Positions 1-11,215 of a DNA stretch of 64,000 bases are shown here, piece by piece (the first letter of the stretch is position 1; each line of letters begins with the position of its first letter). The notes under the pieces are model-generated. The model saw only the letters and a list, made by a program, of their open reading frames with translations. It did not search any database and was not told where the DNA came from. The position numbers and the translations under genes are program-made. Origin of the DNA: Globodera rostochiensis (lineage: Eukaryota > Nematoda > Chromadorea > Rhabditida > Heteroderidae); assembly GCA_018350325.1 (NCBI GenBank), contig JAEVLN010000040.1:310001-374000 (forward strand). Reading direction: 5' to 3'.

Positions 1-540
1 GTCGGCGGATTCGGGGTCTGGATGCCAACCCGGCGCTTTTACTGTATCAGAGACTGGCATTGACAAAAGCAAAATGCGGCAATTTTGTTTTTGATTTAAA
101 TCTTCCGACCTTTTTTTTGATTAATTTTTTTGACTTTACAATAAATTTTAGTCAAATACGTTTAGCCAAACAGGGAATGAATCAATGCCAAATTTGAATT
201 CCAATGAATGGATCACACACATCAAATCGAACCATCTTTTTTTACAAATTTCCCATCCTGTACATAAATGTCCGTCCGATTCCTCGGCCTGCAGCGCTTT
301 TTCGGTTTACATGTTATATTCGTGGCGCTGCCCAGCTCGACATTGGTGGACTCAATCTAATAAACAATTAACAATTAATTTGTTTAAATTAACAAAGTTC
401 TGCAACAACAACTCAACATAATGGGTTTTTTGGAAAAATGGCAATAAAAAGCATTTTTCTTAACAAATATAGTAGAAAAATCTTCAAAAAAAATTTTTCC
501 CGGCGTTGCCTATCAATTGTAACATATTTCGCGGACTGGC
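1..540. other. AT-rich sequence, no feature seen
   Basis: I see no convincing exon, repeat or RNA gene here. Short ORFs on both strands lack codon bias and splice-site support. Confidence 0.5.
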
Positions 541-544
541 GAAC

Positions 545-830
545 TTGCTTCAACATTAACCAATTTAGAAAGTCTTAACGCCGCTCAAAAGAGCTCCAAG
601 AGTTGAAGCTAACATTAAGTTAAAGCTTTACGATCGGACAAAAACCAAAAAAGTTATGGCCTTATCTTGATAAAATTTAAAAATCCCGATTTTTGGCGGT
701 TTTCTGGCCATTACTTTTCTGATATTTGTCCAATCACAAAGCTTTAACTTATGTTAGCTTCAAAACTCTTCAAGATCTATCGAATGGCGTTAAGACTTTC
801 TAAATCGGTTAAGATTGAAACAATTTATGC
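545..830. repeat. Foldback (inverted-repeat) element
   Basis: Two arms of about 110-120 bases, roughly 555-665 and 705-822, are imperfect reverse complements (for example AGAAAGTCTTAACGCC on the left and GGCGTTAAGACTTTCT on the right). The loop between them is short. The arrangement is typical of a MITE or foldback element. The right arm reaches the stop codon of the neighbouring galectin-like gene at 809-811. No clear target-site duplication was found. Confidence 0.6.
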
Positions 831-2099
831 TCCATGGATGAGTTGGATATAGATGAGATGGGTTTATCTCCCCGCCAGACCTTTATTATTCATAAAAAAC
901 TGTAAAAATATTTTTTTAAACTTTGGTTGAAAAAAATATTGTAAGAAAACATTCTTACGGTAATGTAATGGACCGCCCATGGTGGAAGCCCGTCCATGTA
1001 AGCGCACATGTACACGTCGTTCAACGTCACATTGAAGCCCTCCGTTTTTGTCGTCTCATTGTATATGGCTTCGATTTTAAAGTCCAACTCCTGCGACGCC
1101 AACGTCAAATTCAAGTTGTTATTGTAGCAAAGTTGGCGGCTTTTCGGTCCATTGTCCTGGCAAAATAAACAAATATAAATAAAATACTCCGTGTCTGTAA
1201 ATATTGGCTTAATATTTTTTACTTTTTAAAATAAAATTTAATTTGTTTAAAAAAGATTAAAGTAAAAAAAAGGGCAAAACAAAACGTACATAACTGTCGA
1301 AATAGAGCAGCCCATTTTGATTCTTGTCGAACTTTATGCTCATCACAGTTTTGCCAACTTTAAAAATAAATTGTACAAAACATTTAAACAAAAGTCGAGT
1401 ATCCGAATCTGACCTCTATTTCGACCAATTTCGAACCCCGGACCCGGATTTGAACATTTTTTTGAAAATTCAAAATAGGTATTCTAGGGGCGGCTTTCTG
1501 GGCCATAGAATACGAATCTGACATTCATTTTGCCCAATTCTGAATCCCCGAATTCATGCTTTTTGAGAAGGATTTTAAGATCAGAATTGATTTTTGAACA
1601 TTTTTGAATTTTCTTAAAAAGTTCGAATCCGGGTCCGGGAATTGGTCGAAATAGAGGCAAATTCGGATTCTACGCCTCCGAAAACCATAATAAAAAATTT
1701 TTATCTTTGACATTCCTCCGTGGCTTTCACATTATGTAGGGTAGCTCCCTTTGCAAGAAATCCTTTTGAATTCCTCCTTGCCTCCGGCATGGAATGACGA
1801 ATCCGGGTTTCCCGGATGCCAAAAACTAATCTAATGCTTTTGCGATCTTCATGATTTGATCACCCTTTTCGTTAAACTGTAGCGCATCGTAGAAGAGGTT
1901 GACGGTCAACTCATCCGATGTCTTGTTGATTTTCACATTAATCACGTCGCCGGGCTTCAGCACGGCCTCATTGTGATCGACACCCATGAAGAATTCTGGA
2001 GTTGATTCTTCTGGATGTGTTACCTCCAACGTATGCACAAACAGGTCACCACGAATCTGATCAGCATGAAAAGTTACGGTGTGTGCCTGAGGGCATTTT
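809..2099 (-). other. Galectin-like domain unit 4 and C-terminus
   Basis: Exon a 2099-1864 (LKPGDVINVKINKTSDELTV); exon b 1357-1290 (GKTVMSIKFDKNQNGLLYF); exon c 1156-959 (LDFKIEAIYNE, LPPWAVHYIT); last exon 880-809 (VWRGDKPISS and on to a TAA stop). Exons c of units 3 and 4 are both exactly 198 bases. Confidence 0.65.
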
Positions 2100-5000
2100 C
2101 TAAGAGATAGAGGCAAAAGAGATGGTCCCGGGCGGGAATCGCACCGGATTAGGGCTGGCGGTTGCTAGGCTTACTCAGTTAACCGAAAGTGTGAGTACTG
2201 AATAGGGATGCCCTTCCGTGCAAGGACGTATTTAGGGGGGGGGGGGGGTACGTACTCGTGATGCACGAGACCCAAAATTTTGCGATACTCGAGACTCGAT
2301 CCCGAGCCAGATACTAGACGGAATTTTATGAAATATGGAACGACAGGCATCCCCGATACTGAAGTGCTGGGCTGCGCTTGGACAACATATTCAACGCGCA
2401 AAAATGGCCCAATTTTTTTGGATTATTTCTGGAGCAGAATTATGGAGCAAATTCGACACCTGAATATGGTCAACGGACCACGGCGGCATCGTGATATTAT
2501 CTTTGGTCGTCGGATATGAGCATTTGAGTTCGCCAAAGTCCACTTCATTAAGGTTGATGACGAAATGCTCCTTCGCGCATTTGATTGTCATGTTGAATCG
2601 TTGGCCATTAACGTTGAGCCGATTGTCAACTACATTTCCGTTTGGTTTCAGCTCATCCTTTTCGTTTTAAAAATGGGGAGGGAGAGGTGAATTCTGTCTT
2701 GAACATAATCTTTGATCATTTAATCATGTGACTGATCAATGATCAGCAACAGATGATTACTCTGTTCAATGATTACTTTGATCAGTTACTCTGATCAGTG
2801 ATTACTCTGATCAGTGATTACTCTGTTCAGTGATTACTCTGTTCAGTGATTACTCTGTTCAGTGATTACTCTGATCAGTGATTACTCTGTTCAGTGATTA
2901 CTCTGATCAGTGATTACTCTGATCAGTGATTACTCTGATCACTGATTACTCTGATCAGTGATCACCAATTGGACTCATTTTACCTGATGTAAGTGGTATT
3001 GACATTGGGTTAAGGTCGTTTCGTTAACAGTGAAAGGCAACGCAAGCACAATGTGGCCGACTAAATGAAGGCGTTTTTGTAAAAAAATCACTCAATCCGT
3101 GATCAAAGCTCTAGTCAAATCACAATCCGTGATCAGAGACAATGAAAGATCGGTCCAAAAACACATTTATCAAAAGCCAACTTCTGTTAGGGTCCGGTTC
3201 CAACGATTCGTCCATCAAACAAATGGCGAAAAATTTGGAGGTATTAAAAATTTCCATATCAATTGTGATGATGTCGTTGTAGTTGAGCAATGTGTACAAT
3301 TCTTTGGTGAATTTGGTAAAAGCTCTGCGATTGTTTCCCCCAGGGCTTTGTCGAAACTAAAAAAAAGTTCGAAATCGAAAGGAAAAAAAAGTCGAAAATC
3401 AAAACAAAATAATAAATGTTTTTGGGATTTTTTGTTAAGAAATTTCATCAAAATTTTTGCAAAAATTGAGCATTTTTATTTTGGTTTACATAAGAGTGAA
3501 GGTTGTCCACAAAAATCCTTTTTTTGCGTTTTAAAATGTATAAAAAATGTTGACACGGTAATGGGGGGGGGGGGATAGAATGTGAAGAACGAAGAAAGAA
3601 AATTCTCGAGTGAAGACTCGAGACCGAGACTCTCGAGCATCCCTATTTGTTAGGGGTGCATTTTTGTTTCAATGCTTTTTATCCATTGAATTTTTAGGGA
3701 AAAATTTAGCGAATTTCACACCTTTAACCGGAAAATGAAAAGAATAAACTTGAAAACTGTTATTTTTCAAAAACCATTTAACTTCAAATTAAAAATGAAC
3801 TCAAATGAAATTTTATTGGTACGAACAGGACATTTCAGTCCAAACGCTCAAAAAAAAAAGAAGAATTTTCTTAAGACAACGTCCGCTTATTGGCACCAAA
3901 ACGCGGATTATTACCGGTGGCATGTTTATACGGGGCGGTCCCAGCTGACTAATGTTGCCGTCGATCTGAAGGATTATGATACTGTAATTTGGCATTTTTT
4001 CAGTAATTTTTCGGCACTCACTCGGACATTGTTTGTGGCCCAAATTGGCAAAACAGAGTAGGAACTGTTCAGTTCCGCATTGTTCACTAACTCTCCATTT
4101 ATTATGAACATGTAGTTGCGATCGCTGACCACAGTGATGTTCACTTCCAATAGGTCGCGCTCAATGTCGTGGGGAACGTCTTTGAATCTATCGTTAATTT
4201 CTTTGTCCTCCTAAAATATCATAAGTTATATAATTGAGTAAATTCAAATTTAAATTTAAAAAATTTACAACAAAATTTGGCGACAGTCGAAGTTTGTTCG
4301 GGTACACTTGAATTTTCAAAACCGTTTTGCCAACTAAAAAAATAAAAGTTAAATTTAGCACTCCATAACATTAACGTTTCGGGGATTGTTCTTTCAGGAA
4401 TCAATCGGAACGCGATTAAACAAAAGCCCGTGCCCCGAGACTCTCGATCAGTCCAAAACCAAAATTCTCGTGCCCGAGACTCTCGATCAGTCCAAAACCA
4501 AAATTCCCGTGCCCCGAGACTCTCGATCAGTCCAAAACCAAAATTCTCGTGCCCGAGACTCTCGATTAGTCCAAAACCTAAATTACCGAGCCCCGGGACT
4601 CTCGACCAGTCCAATCCCAAAATCCCGAGCCCCGGGACTCTCGATCAGTCCAAAACCAATATTCCCGTGCCCCGGAACTCTCGATCAGTCCAAAACCAAA
4701 ATTCCCGAGCCCCGGTACTCTCGATCAGTCCAAAACCAAAGTTCCCGTGCCCCGGGACTCCCGATCAGTCCAAAACCAAAATTTCCAAGCCCCGGGGCTC
4801 GATCAATCCAAAACCAAAATTTCCGTGTCCAAGAGACTCTCGATCAGTCCAAAATCAAAATTAGCGAGCCCCGGGACTCTCGATCAGTCCAAAACCAAAA
4901 TTCCCGTGCCCCGGGACTCTCGATCGATCTAAGACGTACTTGTTGGGTGTTCTTCTGGCCGGTCGTGCAATAGCGTGATGTTGAAGGTGTAATCTTTTGG

Positions 5001-8000
5001 GTTGTGCGGTTTAACGCGAAAGGTTAAAAGAGTGCCTTCTATCAGATTGTCAATGGGGAACGTGTTGAAGTGGTCGGTTTGCATCTTTGGCCTCTACAAA
5101 TATTTTTATTAATTGAAAACTAATATTCTAATTTTTAATTTATTTATGGAAACAAATTTTTAATTAGTTTTTGTAAAAATTAAATCACACATAATTTTCC
5201 CCAATCTTCTTGAATGGCATCACTGGCGGCGGTGGATCATTGAGCAACATAAATTCGCCGCTCAACTTGAAATTATTTAATTGATTGATTGATTGAAAAC
5301 GGAAGTGAGATTTCTAGAACATTTTTGGAGCGGAAATCCCGGTTTCCGGCCTTATTGCGAAAAATCATCCGGAACCAGAAATTTTACAAAAAAAATGGAG
5401 ATTTTGGATCAGTTTTTAGACAAATCAGTTTTGAAATTTAAAAGCATTAAAGAAAAAATAAAAATATTAATAATTTTTTATAATTATATGGTTCATTTTA
5501 TGGACAAAAATGTGAAAAAAAAACCCCTAAAATTGATTTTGGCTTTTTTTTCTTCTTGGCCTTAATAGGGACAACACCCAACTCGTTACCAGTGATGTCC
5601 CGGTTCCGGAACCGGAATCCCCTGTGTCGGAACCGCGGTTCTGGAACCGGAACTACAAAACTGATTTAAAAAATATTTTGGGTCGCATTCACAAATTTTT
5701 TGAATTTGGAACCGGAACTGCCGGAAAAAAGTGAACTGAGAAATCACTGCTCGCTACCCCATGTGTTAAATAGAGAAATCCCTCGCGGGAATGCCCGAAA
5801 TTTTCATTTTTTCAAATCACACTCATCCATTCCCATCAAGGGTGCTCGTAACAATCAAAAAACAAAAAAAAATCGTAACTCGTAATTATGAGCAGCTCTG
5901 ATTCCCATCCATTTTGACCCACCCGATAATAATCCATGTTTTCAAATGGCAATCCCTGCCACCACTTTGGTGGGAAAAATTCCTCTTCAGACAGACGCGT
6001 CAAACGAAATTCGTTATTCACGAAGCGGCCGAACATGATGCCGTAGCTGTATTTGGTGAGCGCAATTCTGAACTCAAGCTGATGAGTGGTGCTCTGATTT
6101 CTACCACAGTCCAGGGCATCACGAAAGTAGCCGCCGTTCACATGACGTTCCTTTAAAACAACATAGATACATATATTTATATATAAATAATATATATTAT
6201 ATATATAGATCCCATAAACTCTCTTGTAATCCCACCCCCACTAATAATCCCGCCCCCTCGGAGTAGGTGAACTCACAAAACCCATTCATTTTCTCTCCTA
6301 ATAATCCCCCCCCCCTAATAATGTTCACCCTTTATGAGAAGAGTGTTTACGGTATATAAAAAAGAATTTTTGAATCCGATTTTAATTATATATTTTTTTC
6401 GGGTACGCATCGGTTCAGTGCCCACGGTTCAGTGCCGCACGGTTCGGTGCATGACGGTTCAGTGCTAGCAATTGAAAGGCTATAACTTTTTTTAAACTCA
6501 ACCAAATCAAACAAACAAGATGTCATTCGAAAGCCCTAAGCTTTTAAAAGATATTGCTAAGCCAAAGCTAATCATTTAAAAAATTAGTGAAAAAGTTATT
6601 TTGATAAAACTTTAAAAAACCCTTGATTTTGCGTGTTTTTTCACATTAAACTTTTTTAAACTAATTAAACCGCTTGGTTTATTTTTTAAATGATTCATAT
6701 CATTTAAAGCTTTCCAATGACATCTTGATTGTTTGATTTGGTTGAGTTTAAAAAAAGTTATAGACCTTTCAATCGCTGGCACTGAACCGTCCGGCACTGA
6801 ACCGTGGGCACTGAACCGTCCGGCACTGAACCGTGGGCACTGAACCGTGGGCACTGAACCGTGGGCACTGAACCGATCGCCGCCGATTTTTTTCACCCTA
6901 GCAGAGCGCATGAATACAAAACCACGTTTGCATGAAATGACGAATGACATCAGCGCTATGTGTGCTTCTGAAATGTGTGTTGATTGATGATTGATCGATC
7001 AGTATTTTTGCCGTCCAGTTCACAGTCAGTCCTTTGCTGATGCCGAATTCCAAGCTCGGAATTCCGGTTTCAGGCCTTTTTTAGGAACCGGGCTTCCGGG
7101 TTTCGGACATTTTAGGGCCCAGAATTCCGGTTTCAGGCCATTTTTTAAGAACTGGGCTTCCGGGTTTCGGACATTTTAGGGCCTGGAATTCCGGTTTCAG
7201 GCCATTTTAGGGGTCGGGATTCCAGTTTTTGGATATTTTTGGGTCCGGAATTCTGGGTTCAGGCCATTTATCCCCGATGCCTGCGTGAAGTCTAACGGTA
7301 TCACGAATGATTGGATATGTGTCCATGTTTTTTTTAAATGGCCGCTTTTTGAAATCTTATTTTCATTTAACCCACACTGCTGATTGATCAAACATGTTAA
7401 TTTAAAAAAAACAATTTGAATGATGATCAATCCACCGATTCATTTATGAACTTTATTTGACTGTCGTGACACTTTATTTTTCGAGAAAACTTACTCCAAC
7501 CCGAAGTGTAAAGCTTGAACGTGACATTTCGGGTGAATTTACTGGCCATCAAACGGATGTGGATCAGATGATCAGGCTTCAGCGGGTTGTTCTTCAAAGA
7601 CACAGTTAAATTGGTTTTTTCTTCTTTTGAACACTCCGTTTCTGCTGAGCCGCGCGTTAGTTCTTTGATATCAGCGGGCTCCGAGTCGGTCGGACGAATG
7701 AACTTTTTTGTTTTTTTAAATAAAATCAACATTAAATGTGATCATTGATCAGACAGAAGCTTTACAAAATGGATCAGGGACGTAACCGGATTCCGGGATT
7801 CCCATGCATTTTTGGGTCAGGAAATTTCGGATTCCGGACATTTTTGCATCCGGAAATCCGGTTAACATTTTTGCGCCCGGAATTCCGGTTGACATTTTTG
7901 CGTCCGGAATTACGGTTTGCGGACATTCTGGGTCAGTATTACGGTTTCCGGACATTTATGGGTCAGGAAATTTCCGGTTTCCGGACATTTTTGGGTCCGG

Positions 8001-10492
8001 AATTCTGTTTTCGGACATATTTGCGTCCGGAATTTTGGTTTCTGTACATTTTTTGCGTCCGGAATTCTGTTTCCAACATCTTTGCGTCAGGAAATTCCAG
8101 ATTCAGGACATTTTTTGGGTCCGGAATTCTGTTTCCGGACATCTTTGCGTCAGGAAATTCCGGATTCAGGACATTTTTTGGGTCCGGAATTCTGTTTCCG
8201 GACATCTTTGCGTCAGGAAATTCCGGATTCAGGACATTTTTTGGGTCCGGAATTCTGTTTCCGGACATCTTTGCGTCAGGAAATTCCGGATTCAGGACCT
8301 TTTTTGGGTCCGGAATTACGGTTTCCGGACATTTTTGGGTTAGGAAATTTCCGGGTAGCGGACATTTTTGCGTCCTGAATTCTGTTTCCGGACATATTTG
8401 CGTCCGGAATTTTGGTTTCTGTACATTTTTTGCGTCCGGAATTCTGTTTCCGGGCATCTTTGCGTCAGGAAATTTCCGGGTAGCGGACATTTTTGCGTCC
8501 GGAATTCTGTTTCCGGACATTTTTTGGGTCAGGAATGTCCGGATTCCGGACATTTTTATGGGATCCGGAATTTCGGATTTTTTGCATCCAGTTACATCCC
8601 TTTGAAATGCACCACCCACCGCTTACCCAAGCCTCCATGAAGCAGTCGCAGTCGCGTTGAACGTGCAGTCTCATTGTGTGGTTCATCCACGGCAACATGT
8701 CCAGGCCCAGAGTCCAAAATCCGACGAAATCCTTCAAATGCGCACCCCTTGGAGCCAGCTGCTTGTATGCTTCCCGTTTAGCCTTTTCGCCCTCAACTTC
8801 AACGGGTTCTCCTGAGAATTGAAAATCAAAAATGGTTTCTTTTAAAATTATAAAAAATACCTTTATCGATCCTCACGTAGGTGACAAATTCACGTTCATT
8901 GCCAAGATGGATGATGAATTGGCGTTGCGCTTGTGGAATTTCAAAGCTAAATCTCGATGTAGAAAAATATTTAAAACCAGGGGTCGCATCGAAAATTTTC
9001 AAAAATAAGGACATCAAGGGCAAAAAATAAGATTTTGGGGTCCGAAATAAGGACATTTTACAAAATGTTCAAAAATGCAGCAAAATGTTTATTTTTGAAA
9101 TGTTTATTTTTGACATTTTTAATCATATTCTCTCCACCTAAATTTTCCCCAAAATTGCTCCCATGGATTTTTTTTTGAAAATTTTGCCGATTTTCGATTT
9201 TCAAAAATACATTTTTTTTTGTTGCGAATTCTGATTTAGTAGGGGGTGAGGGGTCGGCGGTGCAGATAGGCGCCGCCGAGAAAATTTTTGAAATTTCGAC
9301 TCAATTTGGTGAGAAAATTGGTCCTATTCGCTTCGAATTTTCTCATTTTAAAAATTGAATCAAAATATTATGAAAATCTTCACAAATTCGAAAAATAAGT
9401 ACAAAATAAGGACGGAGGCCTCAAATAAGGACATTTTTAATTTATAAGATTGGCACCCCTAAAATAAGGACAAATCTTATAAATAAGGACAGATGCGACC
9501 TCTATTTAAAACAGCTTCTAAGAAATAGCATTGTAATTGTTTCAAAATAATGGCATTTGCCATTAATAGAGGGCATTCTGATAGCCCCGAGGCACTTATG
9601 TATCAGGGACGTAATGACTTCGGGAGGCGGCGTCTTGGGGGTCGGGGCGTCGGGGTTATCCAGGTCGGGGGGCGTGTCGGGGGACAGGGGCGGCGTGTCG
9701 GGGTCGGGGCATCGGGGTTATTCGGTGGTGGTCTAGTTGCACACAAATCTGCCCACACCTGTGACCATCGGAAAGCGATGTGTTCAGCTTCATGGCAATT
9801 GTCCCATCCGACTTTTTCACAGTGTACACTTGGATGCCGTGCCAAAATTCTCTGTCTTTGTATTTTTTGATGCTAATGCGGGCCAACAATTCTTTACATT
9901 CCTTGGCCAAAGAATTCTGAAAATGTTAAAAAATACAACAAAAATTAATCCCTGACTCCATCAATACCTTGGCAGCGCTGTCCACGTTGAACAGCTCGGA
10001 GTTGACTGACATGCCATTGACGATGTGCTTGTTGTCCAGGGGATGGGTGATCAAGGTGCTCGGGTAGCAGATGAGCATGCTAATTATTTTTAAAATTTAA
10101 AAAACAAATTTTCATCGAACCCTTTGTCACATCGTCCGCCTATTTCTGGGAGACGAAATTCAAGTCCGAACGTTTTGGATTCCTCGTACGGGAAGCATTG
10201 GTCCAACAAAGCGAAGGGAATTACGTATTCGTCGGTGGATTGTCCGGTAAGACGTGTCCTATTGAAACTTTTGATTTTAAAGCTCAAAATTCCCCAAATT
10301 ATGAGTAAAATTAAAACCTTTTAAGGCATCGGGATTCTAAAAATGACTGGGCCAGGAGTTGTTTCAGTACCAAAACCCGACAAAATTCTAATCTGATTTG
10401 AAAAATGCTTACGGCTTTGTTTTCTTCTGCGATTGGGCGCCATGGAGTAGCGCCAAAAGGCAGAAAAAGTTTACGGCCAAATGAGCGTTCAT
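809..10492 (-). CDS. Secreted multidomain galectin-like protein, 22 exons
   Basis: The model joins, on the minus strand, 10492-10413, 10282-10121, 10079-9968, 9916-9759, 8952-8861, 8811-8627, 7702-7495, 7355-7297, 6150-5923, 5265-5191, 5093-4940, 4333-4272, 4210-4022, 3965-3915, 3356-3182, 3060-2984, 2657-2460, 2366-2320, 2099-1864, 1357-1290, 1156-959 and 880-809. All junctions are GT-AG, all phases agree, and the sum is 2886 bases (961 codons plus stop). Exon 1 encodes a signal peptide (MNAHLAVNFFCLLALLHG), so the product should be secreted. Four units then repeat one exon plan (a, b, c, d). Each has a hydrophobic strand after L-K-P-G/D, a short b exon (GKTV-type), and a c exon of 63-76 codons of the form FxIxxxxxxFxIxxN. 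Three of the four c exons end near PPWAVHYI, MPPWSVDHI or LPIWATNN. This matches a galectin-type beta sandwich, but the canonical H-N-R and W-E sugar-binding residues are not evident, so binding may be altered. Several N-x-S/T sites are present. Exon 2 has an alternative acceptor 15 bases downstream. The family name is inference; the gene structure is well supported. Confidence 0.75.
1400..1680. repeat. Foldback element (family also near 48.0 and 49.4 kb)
   Basis: The left arm, about 1405-1477, carries CTCTATTTCGACCAATT and GGACCCGGATTTGAACA. The right arm, about 1595-1675, is its reverse complement (AATTGGTCGAAATAGAG). It lies in an intron of the galectin-like gene. The same sequence recurs at 49,279-49,512 and, as a single arm, near 47,985-48,070. 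Confidence 0.6.
2235..2248. repeat. Poly(G) tract
   Basis: Fourteen consecutive G residues. Other long G/C homopolymers occur at 3563-3574, 32152-32164 (C), 39320-39331 and 42011-42025. Confidence 0.9.
2320..3356 (-). other. Galectin-like domain unit 3
   Basis: Exon a 3356-3182 (LLNYNDIITIDMEIFNTSKF); exon b 3060-2984 (GHIVLALPFTVNETTL); exon c 2657-2460 (FNMTIKCAKEHFVINLNEVD, MPPWSVDHIQ); exon d 2366-2320 (HFSIGDACRS). The b-c intron holds a 16-bp minisatellite. Confidence 0.65.
2702..2965. repeat. 16-bp minisatellite
   Basis: Tandem copies of GATCAGTGATTACTCT with a T/A variant at one position (GTTCAGTG or GATCAGTG). The array is degenerate on the left and lies in an intron of the galectin-like gene. 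Confidence 0.85.
3915..5093 (-). other. Galectin-like domain unit 2
   Basis: Exon a 5093-4940 (LIEGTLLTFRVKP, DYTFNITLLHD); exon b 4333-4272 (GKTVLKIQVYPNKLRLSPNF); exon c 4210-4022 (LLEVNITVVSDRNYMFIIN, LPIWATNNVR); exon d 3965-3915 (IDGNISQLGPP). The a-b intron holds a 40-bp minisatellite. Confidence 0.65.
4425..4930. repeat. Minisatellite of about 40 bp
   Basis: About twelve copies containing CTCGATCAGTCCAAAACC and a CCCGTGCCCCGAGACT variant. It fills the intron between exons a and b of galectin unit 2. Long ORFs across it are by-products of the repeat. Confidence 0.85.
6413..6885. repeat. Foldback element with CGGTTCAGTGCCCA subrepeats
   Basis: Arms of about 140 bases (6413-6550 and 6700-6880) are reverse complements, including AACTCAACCAAATCAAAC and its mirror. 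The outer parts repeat CGGTTCAGTGCCCA (left) and TGGGCACTGAACCG (right) several times. It lies in an intron of the galectin-like gene. Confidence 0.65.
7040..7265. repeat. Degenerate CCGGAATTCCGG-type repeat
   Basis: Three imperfect copies of a unit with GGAATTCCGGTTTCAGGCC and GGGTTTCGGACATTTTAGGG. It is related in style to the array at 7780-8610. Confidence 0.7.
7780..8610. repeat. 63-bp compound minisatellite
   Basis: Repeating blocks such as GGGTCCGGAATTCTG and TTTGCGTCAGGAAATTCC. The central part (8100-8290) has an exact 63-base period, itself made of two related halves. It is intronic, and ORFs of up to 286 codons across it on both strands are artefacts. Confidence 0.85.
8978..9504. 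mobile_element. hAT-type non-autonomous element (MITE), 527 bp
   Basis: The termini are CAGGGGTCGCATC on the left and GATGCGACCTCTA on the right, imperfect inverted repeats. They are flanked by an identical 8-base duplication TTTAAAAC at 8970-8977 and 9505-9512. The 8-bp TSD and (C/T)AG-GG ends indicate mobilisation by a hAT transposase. The interior repeats AATAAGGACA and has no coding capacity. Confidence 0.8.
9615..9725. repeat. G-rich intronic repeat
   Basis: Repeats of GTCGGGG, GGGGCGTCGGGG and similar, with many runs of three or more G on the plus strand. It could form G-quadruplexes. It lies just outside the MITE at 8978-9504 in the same intron. Confidence 0.6.
10413..10492 (-). CDS. 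Exon 1: start codon and signal peptide
   Basis: The ATG lies at 10492-10490. The 26 full codons give a short N-region, a hydrophobic core (AVNFFCLLALLHGA) and a small-residue cleavage zone before QSQKKTK. The donor is GCC|GTAAGC. It joins exon 2 in phase. Confidence 0.75.
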
Positions 10493-10496
10493 TTTG

Positions 10497-10504
10497 CTGT
10501 AAAA
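10497..10504 (-). promoter_or_regulatory. Probable SL trans-splice acceptor
   Basis: TTTTACAG ends four bases before the ATG of the galectin-like gene. An acceptor this close to the start, with no upstream exon, is the usual signature of spliced-leader trans-splicing in nematodes. The role is inferred from the motif and its position. Confidence 0.55.
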
Positions 10505-10849
10505 TTATAAAAATAAAATTTGATTAAAATGAATAAAATTGTCATATTCCATTGGTATTTACGCAAAAATGAAGCGATTAGCGATTGGATGTGATTCATT
10601 GAAAAAGCATTGAAAATTCCCACTGTTTTAATCAAACGACCAAATTTATGTTAATTGGAATCGCTAAAACGATGTGTCCGTCCCATTGATCAAAATGTGA
10701 TGGGCTGCTGAATGAATCACTGTTTTAGCGAAATTATTTTAATTATTTTTTATTGTACCGTTTTTCGCTGATTAAAATCGCTTGAAGTTGAAACGATTTC
10801 AGGACCATTTGTGGCAGTTTTGACTTATTTAAGGCCGCCCGAAGAAGTG

Positions 10850-11215
10850 CGTCTTAATTGCCAAATTTTTTGAATTTTTGTGGGCCTACTTTCTCTAATT
10901 TAGTTCCATCTGAAGAATTGCGTCTTTTGCGCGAGAGAAGTGCCGAATTGGAACGCTACGATGAAAAGAGCAAGAAAATGGAGTTGAAGGAAGAACACAG
11001 AACTCGAGCTCGAAAATGTGAATAAAATATTTTAACAAAAACAGTCTTTTTTTTCTTGCCATTTCTTCAGAAGGCACGCCGCCGCGCGAGTTGGAACATC
11101 AGAAGCTGCTAATTGCTCATAAATTCTCTACAAACAAAGATGGAACAGTATCAGAACAAACAGCAACAGACTAGCATTGACGCGTTGACTGAAAACTAAT
11201 GACTAAACTTTAGAG
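10850..11215 (+). pseudogene. Decayed coiled-coil gene fragment (left copy)
   Basis: After a TTTAG acceptor, a segment reads PSEELRLLRERSAELERYD, strongly coiled-coil, and then runs into stops. A second exon-like segment after TTCTTCAG (11070 on) continues with stops and frame breaks. The same exons recur at 28,085-28,650. The heptad-rich LRLLRxRxAELE style recalls coiled-coil N-termini of SPRY-domain proteins in cyst nematodes, but no SPRY domain is seen here, so the family is a guess. Confidence 0.5.

Larger units (their letters stand above)
5191..7702 (-). other. Galectin-like domain unit 1
   Basis: Exon a 7702-7495 contains LKPDHLIHIRLMASKFTRN; exon b is 7355-7297; exon c is 6150-5923 (HQLEFRIALTKYSYGIMFG, then PFENMDYYR); exon d is 5265-5191 (LSGEFMLLN). 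Exon a ends in phase 1 and b, c and d restore phase 0, as in the other three units. Exon b is the least certain part. Confidence 0.6.
8627..10282 (-). other. N-terminal divergent domain region of the galectin-like protein
   Basis: Exons 2-6. Exons 4 and 5 together read as a divergent galectin-like unit: a b-like strand segment (WHGIQVYTVKKSDGTIAMK), then FSFEIPQAQRQFIIHLGN resembling the c-exon core. Exons 2, 3 and 6 contribute cysteines (QCFPYEES, CDCFMEAW) and match nothing I know. An 8-bp-TSD MITE lies in the intron between exons 4 and 5. Confidence 0.5.

Noticed and set aside
3099..3578. 159-codon plus-strand ORF
   Set aside because: Antisense to a phased galectin exon (3356-3182) and ends in a lysine-rich and poly(G) stretch.
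4386..4973. 195- and 144-codon ORFs on the plus strand
   Set aside because: They translate the 40-bp minisatellite (repeating RDSRSVQNQN-type peptide) inside an intron of a minus-strand gene.
7745..8619. ORFs of 286 and 179 codons (plus) and 218 codons (minus)
   Set aside because: All translate the 63-bp minisatellite in different frames; the period is a multiple of three, so frames stay open by chance.
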